DNA of 64,000 nt from Hanleya hanleyi (lineage: Eukaryota > Mollusca > Polyplacophora > Lepidopleurida > Hanleyidae), in NCBI GenBank assembly GCA_036873755.1, contig JAVTVY010048055.1:124001-188000 (forward strand), read 5' to 3'. The notes beneath the pieces were generated by a model. The model saw only the letters and a program-made list of their open reading frames with translations, made no database searches and was not told the origin of the DNA. The position numbers and the translations under genes were made by a program. Positions 45,380-57,017 of this stretch are shown here, in pieces (within the stretch, counting starts at the first letter, position 1; each line of letters begins with the position of its first letter).

Positions 45380-46875
45380 AGAGAACGAACTACACGTGAA
45401 CACGAATCTTAAGATTTATTTTGTCTCCATTATCATGATTATGAATCAATGAAAGAAGATTCATCTGGAGATGAACTTTCTATTTATCCATAAGTGACAC
45501 GCATTAATTTCTTTGTTATACACTAGACGTAATCTACACCCAATTTGTATGCGATCCATCTAACTTGTGACTGATAGAAAGAAAGGATGGTACATCTACA
45601 CTGGAGATAATATTCGAGAATATTCCACACTGGAATCAAAGTAATTTCCCATACTTCTGAATATAAAGAATCTGTCTCTAAATATTAGGAGTATTATTTA
45701 ATTTGACTCTAGTCGAGAAATGTTCTGGTTACGAAATAAATGCAGCTATCAGTGTAGACCTAGCATAACCAGAAACTTACGGGTAATTCCCACCGAATCC
45801 ATCGCCTCTCCACTATTCCTTAAACATAGTTTGTAGCCGACGTTTGCCCACAATAAATAGTGTGTTTTACTGCAGAACCGCTTTGAAGTTGTACGAACAT
45901 AAAAACGTGATATATACACCCTGAACAGTAGACAATGAGCGAGCACACGAATAGAGGGGGAACCAAAATCTCACTGCTCAACACTAAATCTTGTTGTGAA
46001 GCTTCGGCAAGTTGGAATCAAGAACTTCCATCACAGATGTGTGCACTGCAGCTGAAATATACAAGGGGGAGTTCAAAATTCGACAAGTGTGATAATATTG
46101 GACGTTAGGTTAATACCTGAAATAAGTGATGGTCATACATTCTTCACTTACACTGGCTACTTCATCTGTATGGTCATACAGTACTTTATCGACAGGGAAG
46201 GAAACCAGTGTCTATAGTTCTCATTGTGGACTACAGATCATGGTCTCGTATGAACCGACATATCGTGACAGCCTGCTCCCTGGCCTAATACTGACGTATA
46301 TACGACTGGCAGTTTGACATCGTGGATGAAATCGACTCACTGTATCAGCTCTGCAGAGCTAATATGCTCCTAATAATTCTACTTCTTAAAATGTCCGTTA
46401 TCTTAGTATATATTCAAACTGCAATTGTTCGAGACTTTTCAAGAAAAAGGTTGCTGTAAGAGATGTTATATGAGATTCACATGATAGCGTTGTAAACTGC
46501 CCTGTTAAGTGATTGTCTTATTTTGGGGATTATGCAAATGTTGAAATTAATCAATAAGAAGAACATTTCCAGTATGGATAATTTCCTTATTTCGAATCGG
46601 CTAAAGTTTCACAGATATGAGATTATATCCGCGACATTAAGCTATCCAGTTTTCTTCCATACCGGTATTTTGCCGGTTGATCGTAGTTTGAATTTTTTCA
46701 AGGTAACAAGATCGGTTTCTCTCAGAGAAGAGGTTTTCGAATATGCAATGATCAGTGATAGTTTGATAAATCGCAGATCTTTTTGCATGGACGAACCCTC
46801 GTTTTGATATATCTTCCAGTTACAAGACCATCGATTCACAGTTGTCTGGCCTGTGGGATATTGGATGGTACTTGC
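45380..46875. other. Intergenic sequence downstream of the hemocyanin gene
   Basis: Only short open frames on either strand. I see no protein family and no RNA gene. On the minus strand I found no AATAAA or ATTAAA within about 1 kb after the hemocyanin stop codon, so the position of the hemocyanin polyadenylation site is undetermined. It could lie in this interval. Confidence 0.45.
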
Positions 46876-46882
46876 AATAAAT

Positions 46883-46912
46883 TATGAAAATTAATAATAA
46901 TAATAATAATAA
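46883..46912. repeat. (AAT)n microsatellite
   Basis: A run of AAT/TAA trinucleotides (TTAATAATAATAATAATAAT and following) between the R1 fragment and the hemocyanin 3' end. Confidence 0.8.
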
Positions 46913-47029
46913 TAGAAAAAAAGCATTCAAATAGAAAATTGACCTCTCTCTTTTTGTCTATGTCATAGAGGTCAGGTTACCATCCAATATGCCACAAGGC
47001 AGGCAACTATGCACCGATTGGACGGATGA

Positions 47030-47255
47030 GATTCTGCGGTCCAGCGTGAAAGGATAAGTGTATCGGATCAAGTATGAAGGGATGAGTTTCTGGGATCTAG
47101 TGTGAGGTTGAGTTTCTGGGGTCCAACGTGAAAGGATGGGTTTCTGGGGTCTATAGCGTGAAAAGGTTCTGGGGTCAATTTGTGAAGGGATAAATTATTG
47201 CGGTCTACTGTAAAAGATGAGTTTCTGAGATCTAGTATGAAAGGATCACACGTTC
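47030..47255. repeat. Degenerate ~30-bp minisatellite downstream of the hemocyanin stop
   Basis: About seven diverged units carry the phrase GAGTTTCTGGG(G/A)TC(C/T)A followed by (G)CGTGAAAGGAT. Unit length varies between about 28 and 36 bp. It starts about 300 bp beyond the stop codon, so it may lie in the 3' UTR. Confidence 0.6.
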
Positions 47256-47548
47256 TGATCGTACCCGTAGACCACCGGAAACAGTTGTGAGATGACGTGC
47301 ATACCTGTTTTTCTTTGTATTTTTGTTTTTTCTTATTAGAGCCCCGATCCAAAGAAAGTAGCATTAGGTATATAATGTGATATCACCTGTGGCGCCTGAG
47401 AGACTAAATTAGTGATGGACGATGGAGGTAACGAATTTGGATTAATTAAATCAAAAGAGGTGAGGTGAACGTATCAAAATAACTGCGAGCTGACCAGAAA
47501 CATATGATGCGTTATACTGACAACGAATATGGTACCTACTTGGAAATT

Positions 47549-49077
47549 TTACTCGAACACCTTCAGGACAAACTTCTTTCCCTGCTTGCACAAGTCCTCC
47601 TTATGGGCCGCGAAGAAATATACTCCTGGCGACGGCGAGTGTTCCTCGCTTAACTGGTAACTCTGGAAGCCGAATACTGGAATATCACATTTGTAGAACG
47701 GCGTGTAGCCTCCTATGTCGATGACGAACTCGTTTGGCTCAGGTTCGAACCATGGGTTGAACACGATTCTCGTCCCTCGTTTGGCTTCAATTTTCGGTGG
47801 GGGTGTGCGTCCTCTGCCTATGCCAAACACGTAAACGTCATGGTCAGACCGGGCTGGTCGGTATACGACCACAGGTTCTGGTAAGGTGACATCGAGCTGT
47901 TTACCAATGGGAGTTTTGATGTCCGTTCTCACGGTGATCTCATCGGTGTACTTGTAGCCTAATTTATGGAATACTTCCGTCACCTCATACTTGAACAGCC
48001 TGTCGAATGCCCAAGGCATCTCGGTAGGTCCGCCTAAGATGGAGAAAGTGCCAGCGAAATTGTTACACTTGTCGTCTTCTCTACGACACACATAAAAGTC
48101 GATGTCCGCAGATTTTCCGATACTCGCTGTGATGAATCCGACAAAGACCCTATCCTTTTGCTTGTTATCGTCTATGTGTCGTTGAATACCACTAACAGAG
48201 CGATCATGCAGGTCGAGACTGTCGTATTCGTAACCAAATCGCTGGTGGTCAAATACGTTGTTTGGAAGGGCGTTAGTGCGAGTCAACAAGGTGGGGTTAA
48301 GGTCTTTGAAGTTGAATGGTTGCATTGGAACTTTCATGGCTTTCTGAGCACACGGGGCAGTGTTGAATGGTTTCCCTCGGAGCTTTTGCAATTCCTGCCA
48401 GATGATCCAAATCCTATCCAAGGTGGAGTGATGGATAATGAAAAGGGGGTCGAAAGCAGAATATTCCAGTGTCGATAGAGAGTACGGGCTCCCACCGCCT
48501 ACCCCATTTGCGCCAACCCAAGAGTGAATTGTGTTGTGGACGATTTCATATTGTACCTCAAAGTCACAGTAGTCATCCTCTTCCAAAGCCAGAAGTACAT
48601 TATGAAGGAGGAAATTATGGCCACCAAGTTTAGGTGGGTTGAAGAGACGCTGATCAACATTTCTACTGGTGTATTCCTGTTTGAAATCGACATATCCTCG
48701 GTTCCATGGATTGTTGTCTGTCTCGCTCACGAAGTTGGGTAGAGCCTCGAGATCCCTAGTCCAGTCCCAGTAGGGGATTCCAACAGTTGCACCATGAGCT
48801 CGTAGAGCTTTTTCCGCCTGGACCGTGTACAGTCTGTGCCAGTGTGGGAAAGTCGTCATCCCGTGTATACAGCAGGCGTATGTGTTCTCTGTAGCCCCTT
48901 CTGGGCATTTCCCGGGTGCTCCGTGGAAAGAGGCGGTCTGCTGGAAACCGTTTTTGCCCTTGTCGTTCATCCACTGGAACATCGCATCGCGCAGATTCTT
49001 CACTTCGCCCTGAGTGAGTGTTCCTACTTCTTTTCTCACGAGACTTGTTGATTCCGCGTCTTTTTCAGCTGCTCTGC
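47549..49077 (-). CDS. Hemocyanin functional unit h-type, copy 3 (last exon, with stop)
   Basis: Acceptor CGTTTCAG lies at 49085-49078 and the stop TAA at 47551-47549. From GTG 49039 the type-3 copper site is complete. CuA is H39 (SFHG), H59 (CCIHG) and H68 (PHWHRL), with Cys57 placed for the Cys-His thioether. CuB is H168 and H172 (HNTIHSW) and H204 (IIHHSTLDRIW). After the FU core comes the ~100-residue cupredoxin-like extension unique to FU-h, from about residue 390: GRTPPPKIEAKRGTRIVFNP, then YKCDIPVFGFQSYQ and DLCKQGKKFVLKVFE. The two cysteines could form its disulfide. It differs most from the other two copies in the middle third. Confidence 0.95.
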
Positions 49078-49974
49078 CTGAAACGATAAATAAGAAGGAC
49101 TCTGATATAAAATTATTAGGACGAAGATGTGAGCATCACTACAATTTGGCGATGCCAGTACTATGATTACAAAACACTGCACTGACGTTCAAGTTCTGTC
49201 CGACAGTCAGTATACATCCGTCGCTCTAGACTGAGAATTCCTGCGTCCATTCATGCAAGATTTTTTCGAATGAAGCCTTTTGTACTTTTTCCAAATTCCA
49301 TAAAATCACTATTCTGAAAACCTCGAGCGTGTTTCTTCACAACGTCTTTTAACGTGTATGGTGACCCCATTTTTTTCATGGATCATCTTCTCATAACCTG
49401 ATGAAAAAATACTGAAATTTAAAAAAACAAACCATTCAATCTCTAAAAATGAACGTCCTCTACTGCCTTAAATCTACCTTGCCGGGGGTCACTTTCCGCT
49501 CCCCCCCCCCCCCTGTCGGTTTTGTGCTCCTGTCTCCGGAACGGCAAAATATTGAGAGCTGAAACTCCATGACTTTTTAGAATATGATATTAGGGTCATT
49601 TTGAGCCTATTTGCATGATACCCCGAGCAGAGGATCATGGGAAAATTCAAAATGGCGCCCATGTGGGGTACCAAAAAAGTGATGTTTTTGTCAGATTTCT
49701 TCAATTTGTTTGCTTTTCTGCATGGAAAAGTCACGTAGTCTTTAATATCGCAGTCACGTTTTGAATATGCGTGTTTGTGGGAAAGCTTTTTCTCTGGTCC
49801 CTCGTGTCTGAATTGGGCACATGGTCAAAATATAGTGATATTGTACGACACCATCGCTATTGCCAATACGCGTTAACAGTACCACGGATGCGAATTGCAC
49901 AGATTTGTTGCGAAAATAAATTCTCTGATATGTTTCAGTCAGTTTTTAGTGGAAAGCAATGTGATGGGACTTAC
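49078..49974 (-). other. Hemocyanin intron between h-type copies 2 and 3
   Basis: An 897-bp phase-1 intron (donor GTAAGT, acceptor CGTTTCAG). It contains a C13 homopolymer at about 49499-49513. Upstream of the acceptor is a segment (about 49229-49305: CCTGCGTCCATTC ... AAGCCTTTTGTACT) that is clearly related to one in the next intron at about 51620-51700. Confidence 0.8.
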
Positions 49975-51516
49975 CTGGTCCCGACTCGGATATATGCATG
50001 ACAAATTTTCTGCCCTGTTTGCACAAGTCCGCTTTACGTGCCGTGAAGAAATATACTCCGGGCGACGGTGAATATTCTTCTCTGAACTGGTAGCTTTGGA
50101 AGCCGAATGATGGAACATCACATTGGTAGAACGGCGTGTAGCTTCCGATGTCGATGACGAATTGGTCTGGTTCGCGTTCGAACCATGGGTTGAAAATAAT
50201 TCTCGTTCCTTGTTTTGCTTCAATTTTCGGTGGGGGCGTTCTCCCTCTACCTATGCCAAACACGTATACGTCATGTTCAGACCGCGCTGGGCGGTAAATG
50301 ACCGCCGGTTCTGGCAAGGTGACATCCAGGTTTTCACCAATGGGGGATTTGATTTCCGTTCTCACCGTGATCTCATCGGTGTACTTATAGCCTAATTTAT
50401 GGAATACTTCCGTCACCTCATACTTGAATAGTCTCTCGAATGCCCAAGGCATCTCAGTAGGTCCACCCAAGATGGAGAAGGTGCCTGCGAAATTGTTACA
50501 TTCGTCGTCCTCTCTGAGACACACGTAAAAGTCCACGTCCGCAGATTCGCCGAAACCCGAGGTGCTGAATCCGAGGAAGACCCTATCCTTTTGTTTGTTT
50601 TGGTCTAGCTGACTTTTAAGTTCGCTTACAGAGAGATCATGCAGGTTGAGACTGTCGTATTCGTAACCGAATCGGTGGTGGTCAAATACGTTGACGGGAA
50701 GGGCGTTAGTGCGAGTCAGTAAGATGGGGTTAAGGTCTTCGAAGATAAACGGTTGCATTGGAACTTCCATGGCTTTCTTAGCACATGGGGCAGAGTTGAA
50801 TGGTTTCCCCCTGAGCTTTTGCAGTTCCTGCCAGATGATCCAAATCCTATCCAAGGTGGAGTGATGAATAATAAAGAGAGGATCAAATGCAGAATATTCC
50901 AGTGTCGCTAGAGAGTACTTGCTCCCGCCACCTTTCCCATCTGCCCCGATCCAAGAGTGGATGGTGTTGTGGAGGATTTCATACTGTACCTCAAAGTCAC
51001 AGTAATCCTCCTCTTCCAATGCCAGAAGGACGTTATGAAGCAGGAAATTATGCCCACCAACTTGGGGTGGGTTGAAGAGACGTTGATCAACGTTTCTACT
51101 GGTGTATTTCTGCTCAAAGCGTATGTATCCTCGGTTCCATGGATTGTTCTCTGTCTCGGCCACGAAGTTAGGTAGAGCCTTGAGATCTCTAGTCCAGTCC
51201 CAATAGGGGATTCCAACAGTCGCCCCATGAGCTTGTAGAGCTTGTTCTGCTTGGACCGCGTACAGTCTGTGCCATTGTGGGAATGTCGGCATCCCGTGTA
51301 TACAGCAGGAGTATGTGTTCTCTGTAGCCCCTTCTGGGCATTTCCCGGGTGCTCCGTGGAAAGAGGCGATGTGCTCAAAACCGTTATTGCCCTCATCGTT
51401 CTGCCACTTGAACATTGCGTCTCGCAGACTCTTTGTTTCGTCAAGAGTTAGTGCTCTTAAGTCTTTTCTCGTGAGGCTTGTGGACGCCCTCTCGCCGTGT
51501 TTTGCAGCTGCTCTGC
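49975..51516 (-). CDS. Hemocyanin functional unit h-type, copy 2
   Basis: A 1542-nt symmetric phase-1 exon with acceptor CGTTTCAG and donor GTAAGT. It contains FHGAPGKCPEG, CCIHGMPTFPQWHRLY, HNTIHSWIG and FIIHHSTLDRIW, so all six copper-binding histidines are present. The second CuA region has PQWH in place of PHWH, which does not change the ligand. It has a full cupredoxin-like extension (PPPKIEAKQGTRIIFNPWF ... YQCDVPSFGF ... DLCKQGRKFVMHISE). The exon ends in the linker SGPG and then runs straight on into copy 3 (GRAAEKDAES). Confidence 0.95.
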
Positions 51517-52473
51517 CTGAAACGAAATAAGAAGAGTTACTATTGGTGCCATTGACATGTTCTGGCCACATTGCACTGAAGTTGATGCAATATACTCGAT
51601 ATATCCCACATTCAGTGTGCAGCCATTAACACCAGACTGACATTTCTGCGTCCATATTCGCAAGCCTTTTCCGTATGAAACTTTTTGTACTGTTACCAAT
51701 CCAAAATATGTATAAAATAACCAAATTGAAATATGTGAGCACGTTAAAAAAAAAAAATAAAAAAAATAAATAAAGAAAATAAATAAAATAATAAAATACG
51801 TAGACCATAGAAATTTTTCAATGGTACAAGCGAACTAAGATGAATGTTGTCAGTAAATGTTTTGCCGATGAAACGTCGGTCATTTCCGCGTCCATAATCC
51901 AAAAACCTAATTCATATAATAGCATTAACACCGAATTAAAATAATAAATCATAGTATACACCAAACTAGGCTCGTTTCCTGCAAGAGAGAAGAGGTAAAC
52001 AGTTTTCACTGATGCCAACAAGACATCATGATGTTTCAAAAATATCAAATCCGTATCGCTGATCATTATTCATAGTCCATATGATTTTCGTTGTGAAATC
52101 GTTATCTAGAGTATTATATATCTCAGTCACGCTTTGATTGTGACTGTTCATATGAACAATATGAGGATTTTGAAGTACATGGGTTCATACGGCCCCAGCC
52201 CCCGGCCCCCGGGATAGCAAGATACGATTAGTTTGGAATAGATAGAATCTATCGCAGTCACACATTGAATATGAATGTAGACACAATATTGACAGAAGTT
52301 GAATCTAGTGGCAAATATCTTACACGATACGATCGGATATGCCATCAATATCCTTCATTACTCTATCTCCCTCATTTACAGATACAAGGATGTGATTTGT
52401 ACAGATTTGTGGAATATGTGGTAAAGTGACAGGGTTCATTCAGGCAGGGTCAAAGTCAGTGTGACGGACATAC
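51517..52473 (-). other. Hemocyanin intron between h-type copies 1 and 2, with R1 repeat
   Basis: A 957-bp phase-1 intron (donor GTATGT, acceptor CGTTTCAG). Positions 51830-52230 are an inverted copy of the R1 dispersed repeat. An A/T-rich simple stretch (51744-51800) and the intron segment shared with the 49078-49974 intron (about 51620-51700) lie nearer the acceptor. Confidence 0.8.
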
Positions 52474-54021
52474 CTAGACCCGCCTCTGTGCCGTACACGT
52501 TCAGGACGAATTTTCTCCCCTGTTTGCACAAGTCCTCCTCACGTGCAGTGAAGAAATATAGTCCCGGTGACAGTGAGTGCTCTTCTCTGTAGTGGTAACT
52601 TTGGAAACCGAATGATGGAACATCACATCTGTAGAAGGGCGTGTAGCTTCCCATGTTGATGACGTACTGGTCAGATTCAGGTTCAAGCCATGGATTGAAC
52701 ACAATTCTGGTTCCTAGTTTTACTTCAATTTTCGGTGGGGGCGTTCGTCCTCTACCTATACCAAGCACATATACGTCGTGGCTAGAACGGGCTGGTCGGT
52801 ATATGACCACTGCCTCTGGTAAGGTGACATCGAGCTGTTTACCAATGGGAGTTTTGATGTCCGTTCTTACGGTGATCTCATCGGTGTACTTGTAGCCTAA
52901 TTTATGGAATACTTCCGTCACCTCATACTTGTAGAGCCTGTCGAATGCCCAAGGCATCTCGGTAGGTCCACCCAAGATGGAGAAGGTGCCTGCGAAATTG
53001 TTACATTCGTCGTTTTCTCTGAGACACACGTAAAAATCAATGTCCGCAGATGTCCCGATACCTGATGCGCTAAATCCGACGAAGAATCTATCCGTTTGTT
53101 TCTTCTGGTCTATATATTGTTTAAGGTCATTTACAGAGAGATCGTTCAGGTTGAAACTGTCGTATTCGTAACCGAATCGGTGGTGGTCAAATACGTTGAT
53201 GGGAAGGGCGTTAGTTCGAGTCAGCAATGTTGGGTTGAGTTCTTCGAAGGTGAACGGTTGCATTGGAACTTCCATTGTTTTCTTAGCACATGGAGCAGAG
53301 TTGAAGGGTTTCCCCCGGAGCTTTTGCAGTTCCTGCCACATGATCCAAATCCTATCCAAGGTGGAGTGATGAATAATAAAGAGAGGATCAAATGCAGAAT
53401 ATTCCAGTGTCGCTAGAGAGTACTTGCTCCCGCCACCTTTCCCATCTGCCCCGATCCAAGAGTGGATGGTGTTGTGGAGGATTTCATACTGTACCTCAAA
53501 GTCACAGTATTCATCCTCTTCCAGGGCCAGAAGTACATTATGAAGTAGGAAATTATGACCATCAAGTCGGGGTGGGTTGAAGAGACGCTGATCAACGTGT
53601 CTACTGGTGTAATTACGCTCAAAGCTTATGTGTCCTCGGTTCCATGGATTGTTCTCTGTCTCGGTCACGAAGTTGGGTAGAGCCTTGAGATCCCTAGTCC
53701 AGTCCCAATAGGGGATTCCAACAGTAGCACCATGAGCTTGTAGAGCTTGTTCTACCTGGACCGTGTACAGCCTGTGCCAATGTGGGAATATCGGCATCCC
53801 GTGTATACAGCATGAGTATGTGTTCTCTGTAGCCCCTTCGGGGCATTTTCCGGGTGCTCCGTGGAAAGAGGCGATGTGCTCGAAACCGTTGTTGCCCTCA
53901 TCGTTCATTAACTTGAACATAGCATCGCGCAGACTCTTTGCTTCGTCAAGTGTCAGTGCTCCTAATTCTTTTCTCACGAGACCTGTCGATACTCTCTCGG
54001 TGGGTTTTTCAGCTGCTCTGC
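52474..54021 (-). CDS. Hemocyanin functional unit h-type, copy 1
   Basis: A 1548-nt symmetric phase-1 exon with acceptor CGTTTCAG and donor GTATGT. All copper ligands are present in FHGAPGKC, CCIHGMPIFPHWHRLY, HNTIHSWIGADG and FIIHHSTLDRIW. A potential N-glycosylation site, NYTS, lies in FERNYTSRH and is absent from copies 2 and 3 (KYTS/EYTS). The cupredoxin-like extension is complete (PPPKIEVKLGTRIVFNP ... YRCDVPSFGF ... DLCKQGRKFVLNVYG) and is followed by the linker TEAGLG joining to copy 2. Part of its sequence matches copy 2 exactly and another part matches copy 3 almost exactly. Confidence 0.95.
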
Positions 54022-55519
54022 CTGAAACGTTAAGAAAGAAGAAATCTGTAGAAATATAAGGCTGTAGTAACAGATTTCTGATTATTGGTTCCCCTCGAAA
54101 ATTATAATATAGCAGAGCGGCCGGGTCCATAATAATTATCCTTCCCTTTTCAGTGACCAATATTTATAGTACCAAGCTTCTGGGTAATACCATTCCTTTA
54201 AACTGATATATGCGGATCGATGGCTCAGTTAAGCTATGTTGTGGGACGGGCCACGAAGTAAACCTTCGTCAGCCTCAATTTCGCGCGTTTTTAGTTGTTG
54301 AGAAATAGGGTTATTTTGGAATATGTGGCAAACATCCGCATGGTCGAACCCATGTTTCTAATGTTTTTTTTTATCTCGCCCCGAGACGGGAAACACGGGA
54401 GAGCAATCTCATTGAAATCAATTGTCAAGATTCGCCCAGAAAATGAACGGAATAGGGTCTACATTGGGTCATTTTAATAGATTTTCCAAAAATATGGAGA
54501 AAATGTCGAGGTAAGAAAATTGGCCCCGGGTAAAATTGCATAACTGGCTTACATATTGAATTAATGGTATGTGCATTCCCTTCAAGAAAATATATACTTC
54601 TAGAGTTTTCTGGAGGGTTTGGCAACTACTAAAGATCGAAGGGCTATACCACGCAACGAGGGTCCCACTATGGACTGCACCCGAACAAAATATCTGTGAG
54701 CAACCCCCTAATTTGGCGGTACCGTTAATATGTTCACCGCATGCTGCACGACATTCATTATACAGCCGTGGTCTCGGAATGAGGATGTCTACATTTATCC
54801 TTGAAAGCTTTTTTTAAATGAAGCTTTTTATCCTGTTACCAAATTTCAATTGCATAATATGGCAATATTGAAAAAAGATGAAAAAGATGACTTTTTCAAT
54901 AGTGCAAGCCTTATAAGACTGTTATGTACCAAATACACAATTTGAAAAAAACCCGTTTCTTAGAGCGCTACTCTGTGGTTATTTTGCTCCAGAATTAGAT
55001 TCATGTTGAGATGCTAACGCTTAAGATCTTGCACGATGCGATTCAATCTGAGAGATAGTCGAAAAAAGAGGCACAATTGACTAAACTAAGATACGTTTCG
55101 TTCGCATATATTTTGTTGGTATATGACGTATAGGCTTCACCATTATATAATTCAATCAAATACACCGAAACACGCAACCGCTGATATTTTTACATGGGCT
55201 GCTCGTTTTTTCGATAAACAGAACATTCTGTTGGCTAAGATCCCGACGGTAGAGTGGCCTTAATTAAAGAGAGTTTCACTCGCGGCGCATGTAAAAGAAT
55301 CAATCGGACAGGGTGACTAGCACTGCCTTTCATTGTTTAGTAAAACGACACAAGTTTGGTAAAGCTGAAATAGGATCGAAGGCGATCCGGATGGGAGTCA
55401 ACAGAACTCTGCATTGTTAAAGTCCCGAATTGAACAGATTTTTTGCATATGTGTTGACAATTGAGTTTTTTGACATGGTTCATATTCAGGGCACTGTAAG
55501 ACTTATCTGATGAACTTAC
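54022..55519 (-). other. Hemocyanin intron before the first h-type unit
   Basis: A 1498-bp phase-1 intron (donor GTAAGT, acceptor CGTTTCAG). A segment at about 54735-54850 (ACAGCCG ... GAAGCTTTTTATCCTGTTACC) resembles the one upstream of the other two h-type exons. I see no coding sequence. Confidence 0.75.
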
Positions 55520-56734
55520 CTGAACCCGGCTCGTAGACGATAGTAGGTGGATGTATAAGGTTGTTGGGGAGCACTGTCCCATTTATCGCGATAACTTCGT
55601 ACTTGATGTTGAAGACACTGCTATGATCCGCTCTCAGGGATGCCAGCGCCTCAGTGATGTCGTACTTGTACAAACGGTCAAAGGCCCATGGCATTTCCTT
55701 CTCTCCTCCAAGAACCTGGAATATTCCGGCGTCTTTACATTCTCCGGAGGGCAAGCACACCTGGAACTTGACGTTTGCGGATGCCTGAATCCCACTCAGT
55801 AGGAATCCGGCGAAAACTCTATCCTTATGTCGGTTAGTCTCCAGCAGCTTCTCCAGATGAGGTATGTCCAATCCACCGAACCGCAGGTTATCATATTGAT
55901 AACCCAGGTTGTGGTAGTTAAAAACGTCAATGGGGCGAGCATGATTTCTAGTCACAGCATTCCAGTTGGTATCGAAGCTGAATGGCTTGAGTGGCACTCT
56001 CAGGTCGTTGATTGCGCAGAAAGCTGTGTCGTATGGAAGATCTCTGTACTTCTGTAGAGCTTGCCATATCGCCCAGATCCTGTCAGTATTGGAGTGGTGG
56101 AGAAAGAACAGGGGGTCGTATGCAGTGTAGTCGAGTGTGGACATGGAGAAGGGTGACTTTCCACCAACCCAATTGTGAATGGTATTGTGGCTCATCTCAA
56201 ATTGGATTTCAAAATCGCAATAGTCCGTCTGTTCTAGGGCGTACAGAACATGTCGGTAGAAGAAGGACTTCTCTCCGTATTCTGGATCCTTAAACAGATA
56301 GTCAAAAGGTTCACGGGTTGTGTGTGTATTCATGAATGTGATATCTCCTTGGAAGAAAGGATTGTTCTCAGATTCGGTCACCAGCGAAGGCAAAGCAGTA
56401 AACGTGTCGGTCCAGTCCCAGTATGGGATTCCGACGCGTGATCCTTTACTTGCTAGGGCGTCTTCCATCTGTTTCGTGTAGAGTCTGTGCCAGTGCGGGA
56501 AGGTTGGCATACCATGAGCACAACAAGCCAAGGTTGTGGTGCCGTCAGCGCTCTTGCACATTGGCGGAAGACCGTGATAAGCTGCAATGGCTTGGTAACC
56601 ACGTGACGATGTGTCTGCTTGGACCTGTCTAAGCGCATCTCGAAGGCTCTCAATTTCTGAAGGAGTTAAGCTGTCAACGTTCTTCCTCACACCGGGACCT
56701 CCTGGGTGATCCCCCTCCTGTTGGTGAGTGGCAC
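55520..56734 (-). CDS. Hemocyanin functional unit (position g by counting back)
   Basis: A 1215-nt symmetric phase-1 exon with acceptor TGTATAAG and donor GTAAGT. The linker GATHQQEGDHPGG precedes VRKNVDSLTPSEI. The copper site is complete: AYHGLPPMC, CCAHGMPTFPHWHRLY, HNTIHNWVGG and FFLHHSNTDRIWAIW. There is no cupredoxin-like extension, as expected for a non-h unit. A potential N-glycosylation site, NGTV, lies in the C-terminal beta-domain (VIAINGTVLP). The exon ends YEPGSG. Calling it FU-g rests on its position before the first h-type unit. Confidence 0.93.
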
Positions 56735-57017
56735 CTTATACAGAAAAGAAGGAGAAAAAAGAATGATCAAATCTAACATTTCACTATTCTCCTTTGTTTC
56801 TAAATTGCTCATAACTTATAGGCTAATTTTGTTGAGTGTCATTATTTCATATCTTATATTAATATTTTATCCAGTCCTGAATAATCTATTAATACGTCAT
56901 TTGGAAGGCTTCTGAAGACATGAACCTTTAAATACAACTGCTCAGAGACGGGTTTCATCCTATGCAGAATAACGGTATTGCTCGCCATCACATTATTGAT
57001 AACTCTTCATATCGTAC
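56735..57017 (-). other. Short hemocyanin intron
   Basis: A 283-bp phase-1 intron (donor GTACGA, acceptor TGTATAAG), the shortest in this part of the gene. It holds no repeat. Confidence 0.85.

Noticed and set aside
54022..54160. Extra N-terminal residues before the first h-type FU
   Set aside because: The acceptor CGTTTCAG just before 54021 is the same as at the other two h-type exons, and the upstream residues are translated intron.
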